Positions 34,122 through 43,070 of a DNA stretch of 64,000 nt are shown piece after piece. This DNA is from a candidate division WOR-3 bacterium (GTDB lineage Bacteria > Hydrothermota > Tepidihabitantia > Tepidihabitantales > Tepidihabitantaceae). The first letter of the stretch is position 1. Every line of letters starts with the position of its first letter. Position numbers and translations under genes: made by a program. The stretch is from contig JABLXZ010000004.1 in NCBI GenBank assembly GCA_013177935.1, positions 1 to 64,000 on the forward strand, in the 5' to 3' direction. The notes under the pieces are model-generated. The model had not been told where the DNA came from. It saw only the letters and a list, made by a program, of their open reading frames with translations, and did no database searches.

Positions 34122-34705
34122 GTCAAACCCTGGAAAAACTGATAACTGTTCTTTCCCGCCTCCCCGGTATCGGCAAAAAGTCCGCTCAGCGTATCGCATT
34201 CCATCTGCTTAAGAACCCTAGTTTGAGTCAGGAGCTTGAAGAATCACTCACCCGGGCGCGCCAGCACCTCCGGCTCTGCTCCATCTGTTTCAACATCACC
34301 GAAGATGAGGTCTGCGCAATATGCGCCGATGCAAACCGGAATCCCAGAACGATATGTGTGGTTGAAGAACCGGCTGATGTGCTGGTCATCGAACAAACCG
34401 GACAATACCGGGGTCGTTACCACATCCTTGGCGGTGTGATTTCACCTCTGGACAATGTTCCGCCGGAGAGTCTCCACATCAAAGAGCTACTGGCACGGGT
34501 CCAGAAAGAAGGAATTACCGAGGTGATTATCGCCACCAACCCAACAACCGAAGGTGAGGCATCGGCGATTTACATTGCCCAGCTTCTCAAACCTCTAAAC
34601 ATCCAGGTTACACGCATCGCCCGGGGTTTACCGGTTGGCAGCGACCTGGAACTTGCCGACCGTGAGACCATCGCCCGTGCCTTAGAAGGACGCCAAGCAA
34701 TCTAA
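34118..34705 (+). CDS. recR: Recombination mediator protein RecR
   Basis: This 195-residue protein loads RecA with RecO/RecF at gaps. It has the helix-hairpin-helix RLPGIGKKSAQRIAFHLL (about 14-31), zinc finger C54/C57/C66/C69 and a Toprim domain starting at ICVVEEPADVLVIEQTG (about 79-95). The C-terminal segment with TRIARGLPVGSDLELADRET is standard. Length is typical (E. coli 201). The GTG start overlaps the dnaX stop (GTGA), and dnaX-recR pairing is a common operon. Confidence 0.95.
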   Translation: MSQTLEKLITVLSRLPGIGKKSAQRIAFHLLKNPSLSQELEESLTRARQHLRLCSICFNITEDEVCAICADANRNPRTICVVEEPADVLVIEQTGQYRGRYHILGGVISPLDNVPPESLHIKELLARVQKEGITEVIIATNPTTEGEASAIYIAQLLKPLNIQVTRIARGLPVGSDLELADRETIARALEGRQAI

Positions 34706-34723
34706 CAGCCCCATTGCTCTTCT

Positions 34724-34751
34724 TTGCCTGTTAATAGATTTCCCCTAAAAT
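34724..34751 (+). promoter_or_regulatory. Promoter of the PflX-like gene, leaderless geometry
   Basis: TTGCCT (34724-34729), 16-bp spacer, TAAAAT (34746-34751), then 6 bases to the GTG start at 34758. No Shine-Dalgarno sequence. Confidence 0.6.
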
Positions 34752-34757
34752 TTAATC

Positions 34758-35636
34758 GTGCTTTGCAACGCTTGCCCTTTTGAATGTTCTGTAGACCGCT
34801 CGGTTCAACCCGGACGGTGTCGAGCAACTGCGGAAATTGAAGTCGCCCAAGCGCAACTGCACTATTGGGAAGAACCGCCCATTTCAGGAACCCGGGGTTC
34901 CGGAACTATTTTCTTTACCCATTGTAATCTTGCCTGCAAATTCTGCCAGAACTACGACATCTCGCAAGAAGGATACGGTAACAAAGTTACACCTCAACGC
35001 TTGGAGGAGATTATTTTCGAACTCCATGACCGTGGTGCCCACAATATAAACCTTGTTACTCCGACCCATTACTCCCAACAACTTATTCCGATTCTTGAAA
35101 AGGTAAAACCGAGACTTAAAATCCCTATTGTCTGGAACTCAAATGCTTACGAAAAAGTTGAAACCTTGCGTGCGCTCGAAGGCTTAGTCGACATCTATTT
35201 GCCCGATTTCAAATACTTCTCCGATGAACTAGCGCGCAAATACTCCGCTGCCCCGAACTACTTCCAATTTGCCACGCAAGCGATAATCGAAATGAAACGT
35301 CAAACCGGGCAAATCATCTACGACGACCAGGGCATTATGAAAAAAGGGCTAATAATCCGTCACCTTGTCTTGCCGGGTCAGGTGGAAGATTCAAAAAAAA
35401 TACTCCTCTGGATAAAAGAAAACCTTGGCACCTATACGCCACTCAGCCTTATGGCACAGTACTACCCCACCTACCGTGCCCAAGAACTCGAAGGAATGAA
35501 CCGCCGGCTTCGACCCTCAGAATACGAAACAATCCGTCAGTTCTTTATTGAACTGGGTTTTGAGCAAGGTTTTTGCCAGGAACTTTCCTCCGCCTCGGGC
35601 GATTTTACCCCTGATTTTGAGGGACGTGGAGTTTGA
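34758..35636 (+). CDS. pflX: PflX-family radical SAM protein (COG1313 type)
   Basis: This 292-residue homologue of pyruvate formate-lyase activating enzymes has the radical SAM cluster C56-x3-C60-x2-C63 (CNLACKFCQNY). An extra N-terminal Cys set (C3, C6, C10, C21) may bind metal. Family segments NLVTPTHYSQQLIPI, GLVDIYLPDFKYF and LIIRHLVLPGQ are present. COG1313 members have no settled substrate. Here no glycyl-radical enzyme is adjacent. The nearest, nrdD, is 15 kb away, so a role as its activase is possible but unsupported. The start is a GTG placed 6 bases after the -10 element. Confidence 0.88.
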   Translation: MLCNACPFECSVDRSVQPGRCRATAEIEVAQAQLHYWEEPPISGTRGSGTIFFTHCNLACKFCQNYDISQEGYGNKVTPQRLEEIIFELHDRGAHNINLVTPTHYSQQLIPILEKVKPRLKIPIVWNSNAYEKVETLRALEGLVDIYLPDFKYFSDELARKYSAAPNYFQFATQAIIEMKRQTGQIIYDDQGIMKKGLIIRHLVLPGQVEDSKKILLWIKENLGTYTPLSLMAQYYPTYRAQELEGMNRRLRPSEYETIRQFFIELGFEQGFCQELSSASGDFTPDFEGRGV

Positions 35637-35692
35637 CCATCGCATGGCACTTAAGCGACAGACATGATTCTTGAGTCTTTAACAACGTTAAT

Positions 35693-35720
35693 TTGACTTA
35701 AATCAAACCCTATTTACAAT
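35693..35720 (+). promoter_or_regulatory. purF promoter, leaderless geometry
   Basis: TTGACT (35693-35698), 16-bp spacer, TACAAT (35715-35720), then 6 bases (AAAAGG) to the ATG at 35727. The AAGG is too close to the ATG to act as a normal ribosome binding site. Confidence 0.65.
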
Positions 35721-35726
35721 AAAAGG

Positions 35727-37178
35727 ATGTGCGGCGTATTAGGACTCTTCTATGAAAAGGGCCCGGTTGCGATGGATTTGCTTGAAGGACTCCTTGCCCT
35801 CCAGCACCGGGGACAAAATTCTGCTGGCATCCTCACCTCAGACATCACTCTGCATCTGAAAAAAGGCAACGGTCTCGTAACACAAGTATTTAATGAAAAA
35901 AACCTTGCCCGTTTAACTGGCTCGCTGGGTATCGGCCATACACGTTACCCGACAATTGGTCCGGGCTCGAGCGAAGATGCACAGCCATTCTATGTCAACT
36001 ACCCCTATGGCATTGCAATGGCACATAATGGCAATGTTACCAACTATTTTCATCTCCGTGAAGAACTTAAGAAAAAAGACCGCCGACAGTTAACAAGCTT
36101 CTGTGACCTCGAACCCATCCTCCATATCTTCGCCGGTGAACTGGAAAAGACGAAGGGGACACGAGTAAAACCCGATGATGTGTTTCGGGCAATTCAGGCG
36201 GTTTTCCGCCGCACTCAGGGCGCCTACTCAGTTGTTGGTCTAATCCATCGTCAGGGGCTTTTTGCCTTCCGTGATGCTAAAGGCATCAGACCACTTGTAA
36301 TTGCCCGGGACGGCCGAAGTTTTGCCGTAGCATCAGAAAGCGTGGCGCTCGATATCCTCGGTTTCAAACAGTTTCGTGACATCCGCCCCGGCGAAGCGAT
36401 CTTCATCGATGCCCAACACCGATTGCACCGTCGGGAGATAAAAAAGGGTGAACTCTACACCTGCATATTTGAATTTGTTTATTTCGCACGCCCCGATTCT
36501 GTAATCGACAATATCGAAGTTTATGAAGCCCGCCTGCGCCTCGGTGAAAAACTCGCCGCTGAAGTTCGACGCCGGGGATTAAAGCCCGATATGGTTATCG
36601 CCGTTCCTGATACCGCACGACCGGCTGGCGTCGCCCTTGCCCGGATGCTGGGGCTCGAACTGCGGGAGGGCTTGATTAAAAACCGCTACATCGCCCGCAC
36701 CTTCATTATGCCCTGGCAGTCCAACCGTTCCCACTCGGTAAGACAGAAGTTGAATCCCGTCCGCTCGCAAATCCAGGGCAAAGATGTCCTTTTGGTTGAC
36801 GATTCCATTGTCCGCGGCACAACTTCAAAGGAGATTGTCCAGATGATTCGGGAAGCCGGCGCCCGCAAGGTTTTCTTGGCAATTACCGCGCCGCCACTTC
36901 GCTACCCGTGTGTGTACGGAATCGATATGATGACTCGTGGTGAATTCATCGCCAAAGGCCGAACCGAAGAAGAAGTCTGTCAAATCATCGGTTCCGATGC
37001 ACTAATTTATCAGACCTATGACGGGTTGATTGAAGCGGTACGCGGTGAACAGTCCTCCCGCCACTTCTGCACCGCCTGTTTTAAAGGGGTTTATCCAACT
37101 GGTATAACCCGCAAAGATTTGAAACTCTTAGAGGCAGAACGAACCTACTGGATGCGAACCGCTGTTGAAAAAATTTGA
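35727..37178 (+). CDS. purF: Amidophosphoribosyltransferase
   Basis: This 483-residue enzyme performs the first committed step of purine synthesis, PRPP + glutamine to phosphoribosylamine. The N-terminus MCGVLGLF makes Cys2 the glutaminase nucleophile after Met removal, and no propeptide precedes it. The glutaminase domain runs to about 240 (GIGHTRYPTIGPGSSEDAQP near 70). The PRTase domain has the PRPP loop VLLVDDSIVRGTTSKEIV (about 353-370). Late cysteines (HFCTACFKG, plus C396) may bind an Fe-S cluster as in the Bacillus-type enzyme. It is a single-gene unit facing ftsZ, with prs about 28 kb away. Confidence 0.95.
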   Translation: MCGVLGLFYEKGPVAMDLLEGLLALQHRGQNSAGILTSDITLHLKKGNGLVTQVFNEKNLARLTGSLGIGHTRYPTIGPGSSEDAQPFYVNYPYGIAMAHNGNVTNYFHLREELKKKDRRQLTSFCDLEPILHIFAGELEKTKGTRVKPDDVFRAIQAVFRRTQGAYSVVGLIHRQGLFAFRDAKGIRPLVIARDGRSFAVASESVALDILGFKQFRDIRPGEAIFIDAQHRLHRREIKKGELYTCIFEFVYFARPDSVIDNIEVYEARLRLGEKLAAEVRRRGLKPDMVIAVPDTARPAGVALARMLGLELREGLIKNRYIARTFIMPWQSNRSHSVRQKLNPVRSQIQGKDVLLVDDSIVRGTTSKEIVQMIREAGARKVFLAITAPPLRYPCVYGIDMMTRGEFIAKGRTEEEVCQIIGSDALIYQTYDGLIEAVRGEQSSRHFCTACFKGVYPTGITRKDLKLLEAERTYWMRTAVEKI

Positions 37179-37200
37179 ATTCCAAATCATGTAAAAATTA

Positions 37201-37259
37201 ACAAAAAGAAGTAGGTTCCAGCCGGCAGGAGGCTTGAATATCACCGACTGGAACCTACT
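37201..37259 (-). terminator. Terminator of the dcw operon
   Basis: Perfect 12-bp arms AGTAGGTTCCAG (37210-37221) and CTGGAACCTACT (37248-37259) enclose a 26-base loop that can pair further near the base. On the minus strand the hairpin is followed by TTCTTTTTG, a T-rich tail fitting termination after ftsZ. In the plus direction there is no T-run, so it probably serves mainly the ftsZ side. Confidence 0.75.
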
Positions 37260-37273
37260 GAGAGCCTGCGCCT

Positions 37274-38368
37274 TCAGTCAAGTTGTTTTCTAATAAATGT
37301 CGGCACCTCCAGATTAGTTGGGTCAACTGTGCGCTCACCGCGCTTTATTCCTGTCCCGCGAATTAGGGACTCGTCTAAGTTATTTAACAAATCACTGACA
37401 TCTTCAAACCTTGGTAACGGCTCATTGAGTCCAGTGGCAATTAGCGTCACCTTTAACGCCGACTTCATACCCTCCAAACGCGCCGCCCCCATTCTGATAT
37501 CTGCCTGACCATTGGTCGCGTGAAAGATAATTGACGCCGCTTCATCTACCTCCTTGAGGGTCATAGTCTCATCGCCCGAAATATTGAGCAGTACCCGGCG
37601 GGCGCTTTCAATCGATACATCCTCAATCAACGGTGAGCGCAGCGCCCGATGCGCCGCTTCCGTAGCACGCCCTTCACCCTGCGCAATACCAACCGACATT
37701 ACCGCGCCCCCTCGTTCGCTCATCACAGTCCGGACATCAGCGAAATCAATGTTGATTAGCTGCCGCGTGGTAACGATTTCGGAAATGCCACTAACTGCGT
37801 TTAACAAAACCTCGTCCGCCAATCGAAACGCCTCAAAACAGGGTTGTGCACCATAGACTTCTAAAATTCGCTGATTAGGCAGCACAATCAGCGTGTCGAC
37901 ATGCGGGCGTAGCATATCAATCCCCATCCGTGCCTTTTCCTGGCGCTGTTTACCTTCAAAATCAAACGGCCGCGTAACCACCGCCACAACCAGGGCACCC
38001 TGTTGCTTTGCCTCCTGCGCGATAACCGGTGCTGCACCAGTGCCAGTACCTCCCCCCTCTCCCGCTGCAATGAACACCATGTCGAAACCGGCAAGGTGCT
38101 CTCGTAATGTTTGAATCGACTCCTCTGCTGCCTGACGCCCAATTTTGGGGTCACCACCCGAACCCAACCCGCCGGTCAACTGTGCTCCGATTTGAATCTT
38201 ATTAGGTACCAGACACATCGACAAAGCCTGCAGGTCGGTATTTACTGCGTAGAGCTCAACACCGCCCAGCTTAACTTCACACATATGATTTACCGCATTA
38301 CAACCAGCGCCTCCTACCCCGAACACGCCAATCCGGGTTAGATTTCTTTCTTCTACTGGTTCAATCAT
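37274..38368 (-). CDS. ftsZ: Cell division GTPase FtsZ
   Basis: This 364-residue tubulin homologue polymerises into the division ring. GTP-binding GGGTGTG is at 105-111 with flanking EGGGTGTGAAPVIA. VGGAGCNAVNHM (18-29) and the T7-loop segment NIDFADVRTV (about 205-214) are present. The C-terminal linker is short and ends in EVPTFIRKQLD, the conserved peptide that binds FtsA. The ATG has AAAGGAGG 7 bases upstream. It is the last gene of the division cluster, 24 bases after ftsA. Confidence 0.96.
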   Translation of the reverse strand: MIEPVEERNLTRIGVFGVGGAGCNAVNHMCEVKLGGVELYAVNTDLQALSMCLVPNKIQIGAQLTGGLGSGGDPKIGRQAAEESIQTLREHLAGFDMVFIAAGEGGGTGTGAAPVIAQEAKQQGALVVAVVTRPFDFEGKQRQEKARMGIDMLRPHVDTLIVLPNQRILEVYGAQPCFEAFRLADEVLLNAVSGISEIVTTRQLINIDFADVRTVMSERGGAVMSVGIAQGEGRATEAAHRALRSPLIEDVSIESARRVLLNISGDETMTLKEVDEAASIIFHATNGQADIRMGAARLEGMKSALKVTLIATGLNEPLPRFEDVSDLLNNLDESLIRGTGIKRGERTVDPTNLEVPTFIRKQLD

Positions 38369-38392
38369 CTTGCCTCCTTTTATTTTATAGCC

Positions 38393-39619
38393 TCACGAAA
38401 ACCATCCTTTAATATCATCCCAGAGCCTTTGCCCCAGACCCAGGGGCGGCAACTGGTGAAACTGTCTTCCCCTTCCTTCAACAGCACACTTTATCAACCC
38501 TGCTGCCGTACTGAAAGCAGGATTCTGAGTAACCTCCCGCGGTCCGTTAATACGGTCCGGCCTTCCAATCTTTACCGGCATACCGCAAATTTGCTCTGCA
38601 AGAATATCGATTCCAGGGAGCAACGCACCGCCCCCAGTTAAAACCACCCCCGCGGAAAGACCATCACCCAGTCCGGACTTTCGCACTTCACTATCAGCCA
38701 GATTTAGCAACTCTTCAACCCGCGGTTCAATTATCGACGCCAGCAATCGGCGGGAAACCTCTTTGGGACCTCGGCCCGAAGCATCCTCAATCGTCAGTGC
38801 CTCGTCGCGTTCCACCATTGCCGCCATCGCCACACCTTTCTCCCGTTTTACCCGCTCCGCTTCCTGGTAGGAAGTTCGAAGCCCAATTGCAACATCCTTC
38901 GTAATGTTCGCCGCGCCGACCGGTAGCAATTTGGTGAATCTTATCTCGCCCTCACGATAGATCGAAATGTCCATCACCCCACCGATGTCAATTACCGCAA
39001 CTCCCAGCTCCTTATCCTGCTCATCACATACCGCAAATGAAGTCGCAAGCGACTGCAACACTAACACCCGGGAACGTATCTCCAGGCGTTCCAGCACCCG
39101 ATACACATTTTCAATTGCGGTAACCGCACCAATCACAAGTAACGCTTCCACCTCAAGCCGAACCCCGAAAAGCCCCAGTGGATTACGAACCCCTTTCTGG
39201 CCATCAACGATAAACTGCGTCGGTATCACATGAAGAATCTGCTCATCGTTCGGCAACCGAATCGTCTGTGCCTGCCGAATCACATCTTCAACATCTCGTG
39301 GTTGAATTCCCTTTGTTGGTCGGCTAACTGGTACCGCACCCAGACCGGACAGGTACTTAATATGGTCACCCGTAATGCCGGTAAAAACCTGACAGTTTCG
39401 AAACCGGCACTGTGCCATCTTCTCCGCATCTTCCATTGCCCGAGCAACAGAATCAATCGCTTTATCAAGACTGATTACAACGCCCAACCGGAACCCATCA
39501 GGCGGTGCCGTTCCAAATCCTTTGATTTCAATCTTCCCCACCGAGTCGACTTCGGCGATCATACAGCAAATTTTGGTACTACCAATATCAACGGCCGCAA
39601 TTCGCTTCAACTTTGACAT
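38393..39619 (-). CDS. ftsA: Cell division protein FtsA
   Basis: This 408-residue actin-like ATPase tethers FtsZ to the membrane. Phosphate-1 motif AAVDIGSTKICCMIAE starts at about residue 7, VIDIGGVMDIS at about 208, and adenosine motif VVLTGGGALLPGI at about 334. The C-terminal LGQRLWDDIKGWFS is an amphipathic membrane-targeting helix. The ATG at 39619 is chosen over one at 39670 because AAGGAGGT precedes it and homology begins at KLKRIAAVDIG. A 19-codon frame lies between murB and this gene and contains the ribosome binding site. Confidence 0.95.
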   Translation of the reverse strand: MSKLKRIAAVDIGSTKICCMIAEVDSVGKIEIKGFGTAPPDGFRLGVVISLDKAIDSVARAMEDAEKMAQCRFRNCQVFTGITGDHIKYLSGLGAVPVSRPTKGIQPRDVEDVIRQAQTIRLPNDEQILHVIPTQFIVDGQKGVRNPLGLFGVRLEVEALLVIGAVTAIENVYRVLERLEIRSRVLVLQSLATSFAVCDEQDKELGVAVIDIGGVMDISIYREGEIRFTKLLPVGAANITKDVAIGLRTSYQEAERVKREKGVAMAAMVERDEALTIEDASGRGPKEVSRRLLASIIEPRVEELLNLADSEVRKSGLGDGLSAGVVLTGGGALLPGIDILAEQICGMPVKIGRPDRINGPREVTQNPAFSTAAGLIKCAVEGRGRQFHQLPPLGLGQRLWDDIKGWFS

Positions 39620-39623
39620 AAAC

Positions 39624-39683
39624 CTACCTCCTTTTCTCCTCCAACTTACCCCGACATTTAATCGGTTCACATTTCACCTTCAT
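39624..39683 (-). CDS. Possible 19-codon coupling peptide between murB and ftsA
   Basis: An ATG overlapping the murB stop as TGATG opens a frame of 19 codons (MKVKCEPIKCRGKLEEKRR) that stops 4 bases before the ftsA ATG. The ftsA Shine-Dalgarno sequence lies inside its last codons. Ribosomes finishing murB could reinitiate here and deliver translation to ftsA. It occupies the place where ftsQ normally lies. The peptide has two Cys and is very basic. It may be chance, as no homologue is recognised. Confidence 0.3.
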   Translation of the reverse strand: MKVKCEPIKCRGKLEEKRR

Positions 39684-40627
39684 CAATTAAACCCTCCTCC
39701 CCCATCTTCAAATTTCGGCAGCAACTGAACCTCCTCATCAAGTTCGATTCCGGTTTTTTCCTCAACCACCGCCTTAATCAACTGAGCCAATTCATAAACA
39801 TCAGCAAACTTAGCCCCTCCAATATTGACAATAAAATTGGCGTGCTTTTCGGAAACCTTCGCTCCTCCCACCTGTACTCCCTTTAAGCCGCAACGCTCGA
39901 TTAATGCACCGGCCGGCGTATCACGAGCTGGGTTCTTGAAAAAAGAACCGGCTGATGGCTCATTGGGATGTTTGTGCCAGCGGCTCTCCCGAATCGCTTT
40001 AACACTTTGCTCACTGCGTCCCGTTGACAGTCGTAACACCGTATCGACTGCAATGAATGAACTGTCCATCACCGGGCTACGATACTCATTCCGCAGCTCC
40101 GCTTTTTCCAGAACTCGAAATGCACCATACCTATCCATTACCCTCACCCTAACAACAAGTTCACCCAAACAACGACCAAATGCCCCGGCGTTACTTAAAA
40201 GTCCACCACCTACGGTTCCGGGAATACCAGCGAGAAAATCCGCTCCTTTCAACTCGTGTTCCTCGGCAAATTCGGCAATATGGTCTAATCGAACACCCGC
40301 TCCGGCGGCTACCAGAACTCCTCCCTCCCCATCCGGTCCAATTACTTCAATCCGGGCAAAATCTCCCCCCAATTTTACCACTACGCCCCTTAAACCCTGG
40401 TCAGAAACAACTACATTGGTCCCTTGACCCATTACATTCATCTTGATCTGATAATCCACGACTAAAGAACGCAGCGCCGTCAACTGTCTTTCATTCTTGA
40501 CAACCACCAACACATCGGCTGGTCCACCAATCCGAAAACTGGTCCACTGCGCCAGCGGTTCATCAAACTTCAACACCGCATCACTACCTTCCAACAAGCG
40601 CACCAACTCTGCGCGCCACCCCTTCAC
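39683..40627 (-). CDS. murB: UDP-N-acetylenolpyruvoylglucosamine reductase
   Basis: This 314-residue flavoenzyme reduces the enolpyruvyl group to give UDP-MurNAc. The FAD-binding segment is TSFRIGGPADVLVVV (29-43). Others are MGQGTNVVVSDQGLRG (about 75-90), AGIPGTVGGGLLSNAGAFG (about 138-156) and the catalytic Ser region PSAGSFFKNP (about 223-232). The last fits type II (Bacillus-like) MurB. It overlaps murC by four bases. The stop overlaps a possible 19-codon frame leading to ftsA. Confidence 0.95.
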   Translation of the reverse strand: MKGWRAELVRLLEGSDAVLKFDEPLAQWTSFRIGGPADVLVVVKNERQLTALRSLVVDYQIKMNVMGQGTNVVVSDQGLRGVVVKLGGDFARIEVIGPDGEGGVLVAAGAGVRLDHIAEFAEEHELKGADFLAGIPGTVGGGLLSNAGAFGRCLGELVVRVRVMDRYGAFRVLEKAELRNEYRSPVMDSSFIAVDTVLRLSTGRSEQSVKAIRESRWHKHPNEPSAGSFFKNPARDTPAGALIERCGLKGVQVGGAKVSEKHANFIVNIGGAKFADVYELAQLIKAVVEEKTGIELDEEVQLLPKFEDGGGGFN

Positions 40628-42045
40628 CTTTTCTCCTTTCTATCGTCGGGGTCCGCCGCACCGGTTCCCTCTCTTAACATCTGTAATATCTCTCCTGCCA
40701 GGTGCGTAATGCTGCCTGCTCCTAATGTCAGTACGACATTGTTGCGCTGCAACCGCTTTCGAAGAAATTCTGGGACCAAACTTAGGTCAGAAATATGATG
40801 GACAATTAACCCGGGACGGCTCTTGTTTTTCACCGCATCAACTATCAACTTTTCATCCACTCCAGGAATTGGTGACTCCCCTGCCGGATAAATTCCCGTG
40901 ATAATCACCTCATCGGCGCTGTCAAAACTTGTTCCAAACTCCTCAGCCAGCAGTTTCGTGCGCGTGAAACGATGGGGTTGAAATACCACCAGTATTCGTT
41001 CGTTAGGATAGGCGTGGCGCAGTGTTTCTACCGTTACCCTGATTTCAGTTGGATGGTGACCGTAGTCATCATAAATAACAATTCCATCCACTTCCCCCCG
41101 TTTTTCCAGCCTCCGATGTACCCCAGAAAATGTTGCCAGTGCCTGCTCGATTGTCTTAAAATCAATCCCCAGCTCTATACCAACAGCAATCGCGGCTAAC
41201 GCATTCTGAACATTATGCCTTCCTGCCATTCCCAGACTGAACCGGCCCACCTCTTTACCCCCATAAAGCAGAGAAAATGCCGAACTCCAGCGATAAAGCT
41301 GGACATCTTTTGCCTGAAAATCAGCCGGATTATCAATTGCATAGGTCACCACTCGTCGCATTATTCGAGAACGAATTGCCCGCACCGCTGGCGAATCAAC
41401 CCCAAGAATTACACTGCCGTAAAATGGGACGCGATTAACAAATCGAACAAATTCCCGTTTCAAATCTGACAGGTCGCGATAGAAATCAAGGTGTTCTGGT
41501 TCAATGTTGGTAACAACGGCAATTGAAGGATAAAGGAGGAGAAACGACCGGTCACTCTCATCTGCCTCCGCAACCAGGTACTCCGACTGTCCGAGACGCG
41601 CTCCGGCGTCGGCTCCCATTATGATACCACCAATCACTGCCGTTGGGTCAAACCCCGCCCGTGTCAAAATGTGAGTCACAAGCGAGGTCGTCGTTGTCTT
41701 CCCGTGACTACCAGAAATTGCAATTGAAAACTTCAACCGCATCAACTCCGCCAGCATTTCCGCCCGTCTGATCACCGGTACCCCCCTTGCCAGCGCAGCC
41801 ACGAGTTCCGGATTATCTTCTTTGACCGCCGTAGAATAAACCACCACTTCGGCATCACCGCAGTTTGCGGCATCGTGTCCGATAAAGACTGTAATTCCCG
41901 CCTCGCGCAACTTGTTTGTAACCTCGCTCTCCTTCAAATCCGAACCCGAAACCTCAAACCCCAAATTCTTCAGGACCAGTGCAATTCCTGACATTCCACT
42001 TCCACCAATGCCCACAAAATGAACCCGTTTTAGTTTGCCAAACAC
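40624..42045 (-). CDS. murC: UDP-N-acetylmuramate-L-alanine ligase
   Basis: This 473-residue ligase adds L-Ala to UDP-MurNAc. N-terminal VHFVGIGGSGMSGIA binds the nucleotide sugar, the ATP loop is ISGSHGKTTTTSL (about 111-123), and a later DDYGHHPTEI (about 330-339) and FQPHRFTRT are MurC-specific. I choose the GTG at 42045, preceded by AGGATGGAG, giving a start (VFGKLKRVHFVGIGG) that fits the family; a start at 42105 would add 20 residues. It overlaps murG by 16 bases. Confidence 0.95.
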   Translation of the reverse strand: MFGKLKRVHFVGIGGSGMSGIALVLKNLGFEVSGSDLKESEVTNKLREAGITVFIGHDAANCGDAEVVVYSTAVKEDNPELVAALARGVPVIRRAEMLAELMRLKFSIAISGSHGKTTTTSLVTHILTRAGFDPTAVIGGIIMGADAGARLGQSEYLVAEADESDRSFLLLYPSIAVVTNIEPEHLDFYRDLSDLKREFVRFVNRVPFYGSVILGVDSPAVRAIRSRIMRRVVTYAIDNPADFQAKDVQLYRWSSAFSLLYGGKEVGRFSLGMAGRHNVQNALAAIAVGIELGIDFKTIEQALATFSGVHRRLEKRGEVDGIVIYDDYGHHPTEIRVTVETLRHAYPNERILVVFQPHRFTRTKLLAEEFGTSFDSADEVIITGIYPAGESPIPGVDEKLIVDAVKNKSRPGLIVHHISDLSLVPEFLRKRLQRNNVVLTLGAGSITHLAGEILQMLREGTGAADPDDRKEKR

Positions 42046-43070
42046 CGCTCCATCCTTTCGGTAATTTCCCGTGCCGCTCCGGGTTTTGCCAGCGCTTTGG
42101 CACATCGCTCCATCTCCTGACGCCGCTGTTTGTCCGCGATTAAAGTACGGACCAAACTCGTCAAACCGGAAATCTGATTCTGCTCAAGAACAATTGCCGC
42201 ACCATGGGAAGAGACAAAATGTGCATTTGCCTCCTGGTGCCGGTCCGCCGCGCCGGGAAACGGAATCAGAATCATCGGGATACCGAAAACAAGCAATTCG
42301 TTAATTACCATGCCGCCCGCCCGGGATACAGCAATTGTTGCCCGCCGATAAAGCTCTTCCGGGTGGTCTGTCCATTCAACCAGCTCGCAGTTTGCTGACC
42401 GCACGAGTGCTTTTATCGCGGCGTAATCGCGCCGGCCCGTCAGTATAATAAAATTGAGATTGGTCAAAGCCGCTGCGGTATCAAGTGCTGCAAGATTCAA
42501 CACTCTTGCTCCCTGACTACCACCAAGGATAAGAACCGTCTTACCATCATCCTGCCGATGCCCATTGACAATTTCTTCTCGCAGTGGGGTCCCGGTAATC
42601 GAAAACCGCCCTGGGAAAGGCTTTTCCGGCGGAAAGGTAAGAAACGACTCCCGGGCATGAGGGGCAAAAAATCTCGTCACCCTACCGGGTATTCGATTCT
42701 GCTCCAGAAGGAAAAATTGCCTTCCCTGCAGCCACGCGGCAAGTAGAATCGGGGCCGAAACAAATCCTCCGCTTGCAACAATCGCATCAGGTTGTTCTTT
42801 TGTCAAAACTCTCATACTTTGAAAAAAACCTTGTACCAGTCGTGCCAGATTTATAATCTTACCTCCAACTCCTTTTCCAGAAAATTTCCCGGCGCTAACG
42901 GGCTCAAAAACATAGCCCGCCTTTGTTACGATATCTCGCTCCATACCTTCTAACCTTCCCGCCCACACCACCTCAACGCCACGCTGCGTTAATTCACGGG
43001 CGAGGGCGAGCGCCGGAAAGATATGGCCACCGGTTCCACCCGCGACGATTAACACCTTCTTCAATTCCAC
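42030..43070 (-). CDS. murG: Lipid II synthase MurG
   Basis: This 346-residue glycosyltransferase (GT28) transfers GlcNAc to lipid I at the cytoplasmic membrane face. It has VLIVAGGTGGHIFPALALA (about 6-24), VLILGGSQGARVLN (about 182-195) and the C-terminal donor site SRAGGMVINELLVFGIPMILIPFP (SRAGGMVINELLVFG shown, about 248-262). The start is a GTG at 43070 with GGAGAA upstream. It lies 77 bases inside the end of ftsW, a larger overlap than elsewhere in the cluster. Confidence 0.95.
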   Translation of the reverse strand: MELKKVLIVAGGTGGHIFPALALARELTQRGVEVVWAGRLEGMERDIVTKAGYVFEPVSAGKFSGKGVGGKIINLARLVQGFFQSMRVLTKEQPDAIVASGGFVSAPILLAAWLQGRQFFLLEQNRIPGRVTRFFAPHARESFLTFPPEKPFPGRFSITGTPLREEIVNGHRQDDGKTVLILGGSQGARVLNLAALDTAAALTNLNFIILTGRRDYAAIKALVRSANCELVEWTDHPEELYRRATIAVSRAGGMVINELLVFGIPMILIPFPGAADRHQEANAHFVSSHGAAIVLEQNQISGLTSLVRTLIADKQRRQEMERCAKALAKPGAAREITERMERCLAN

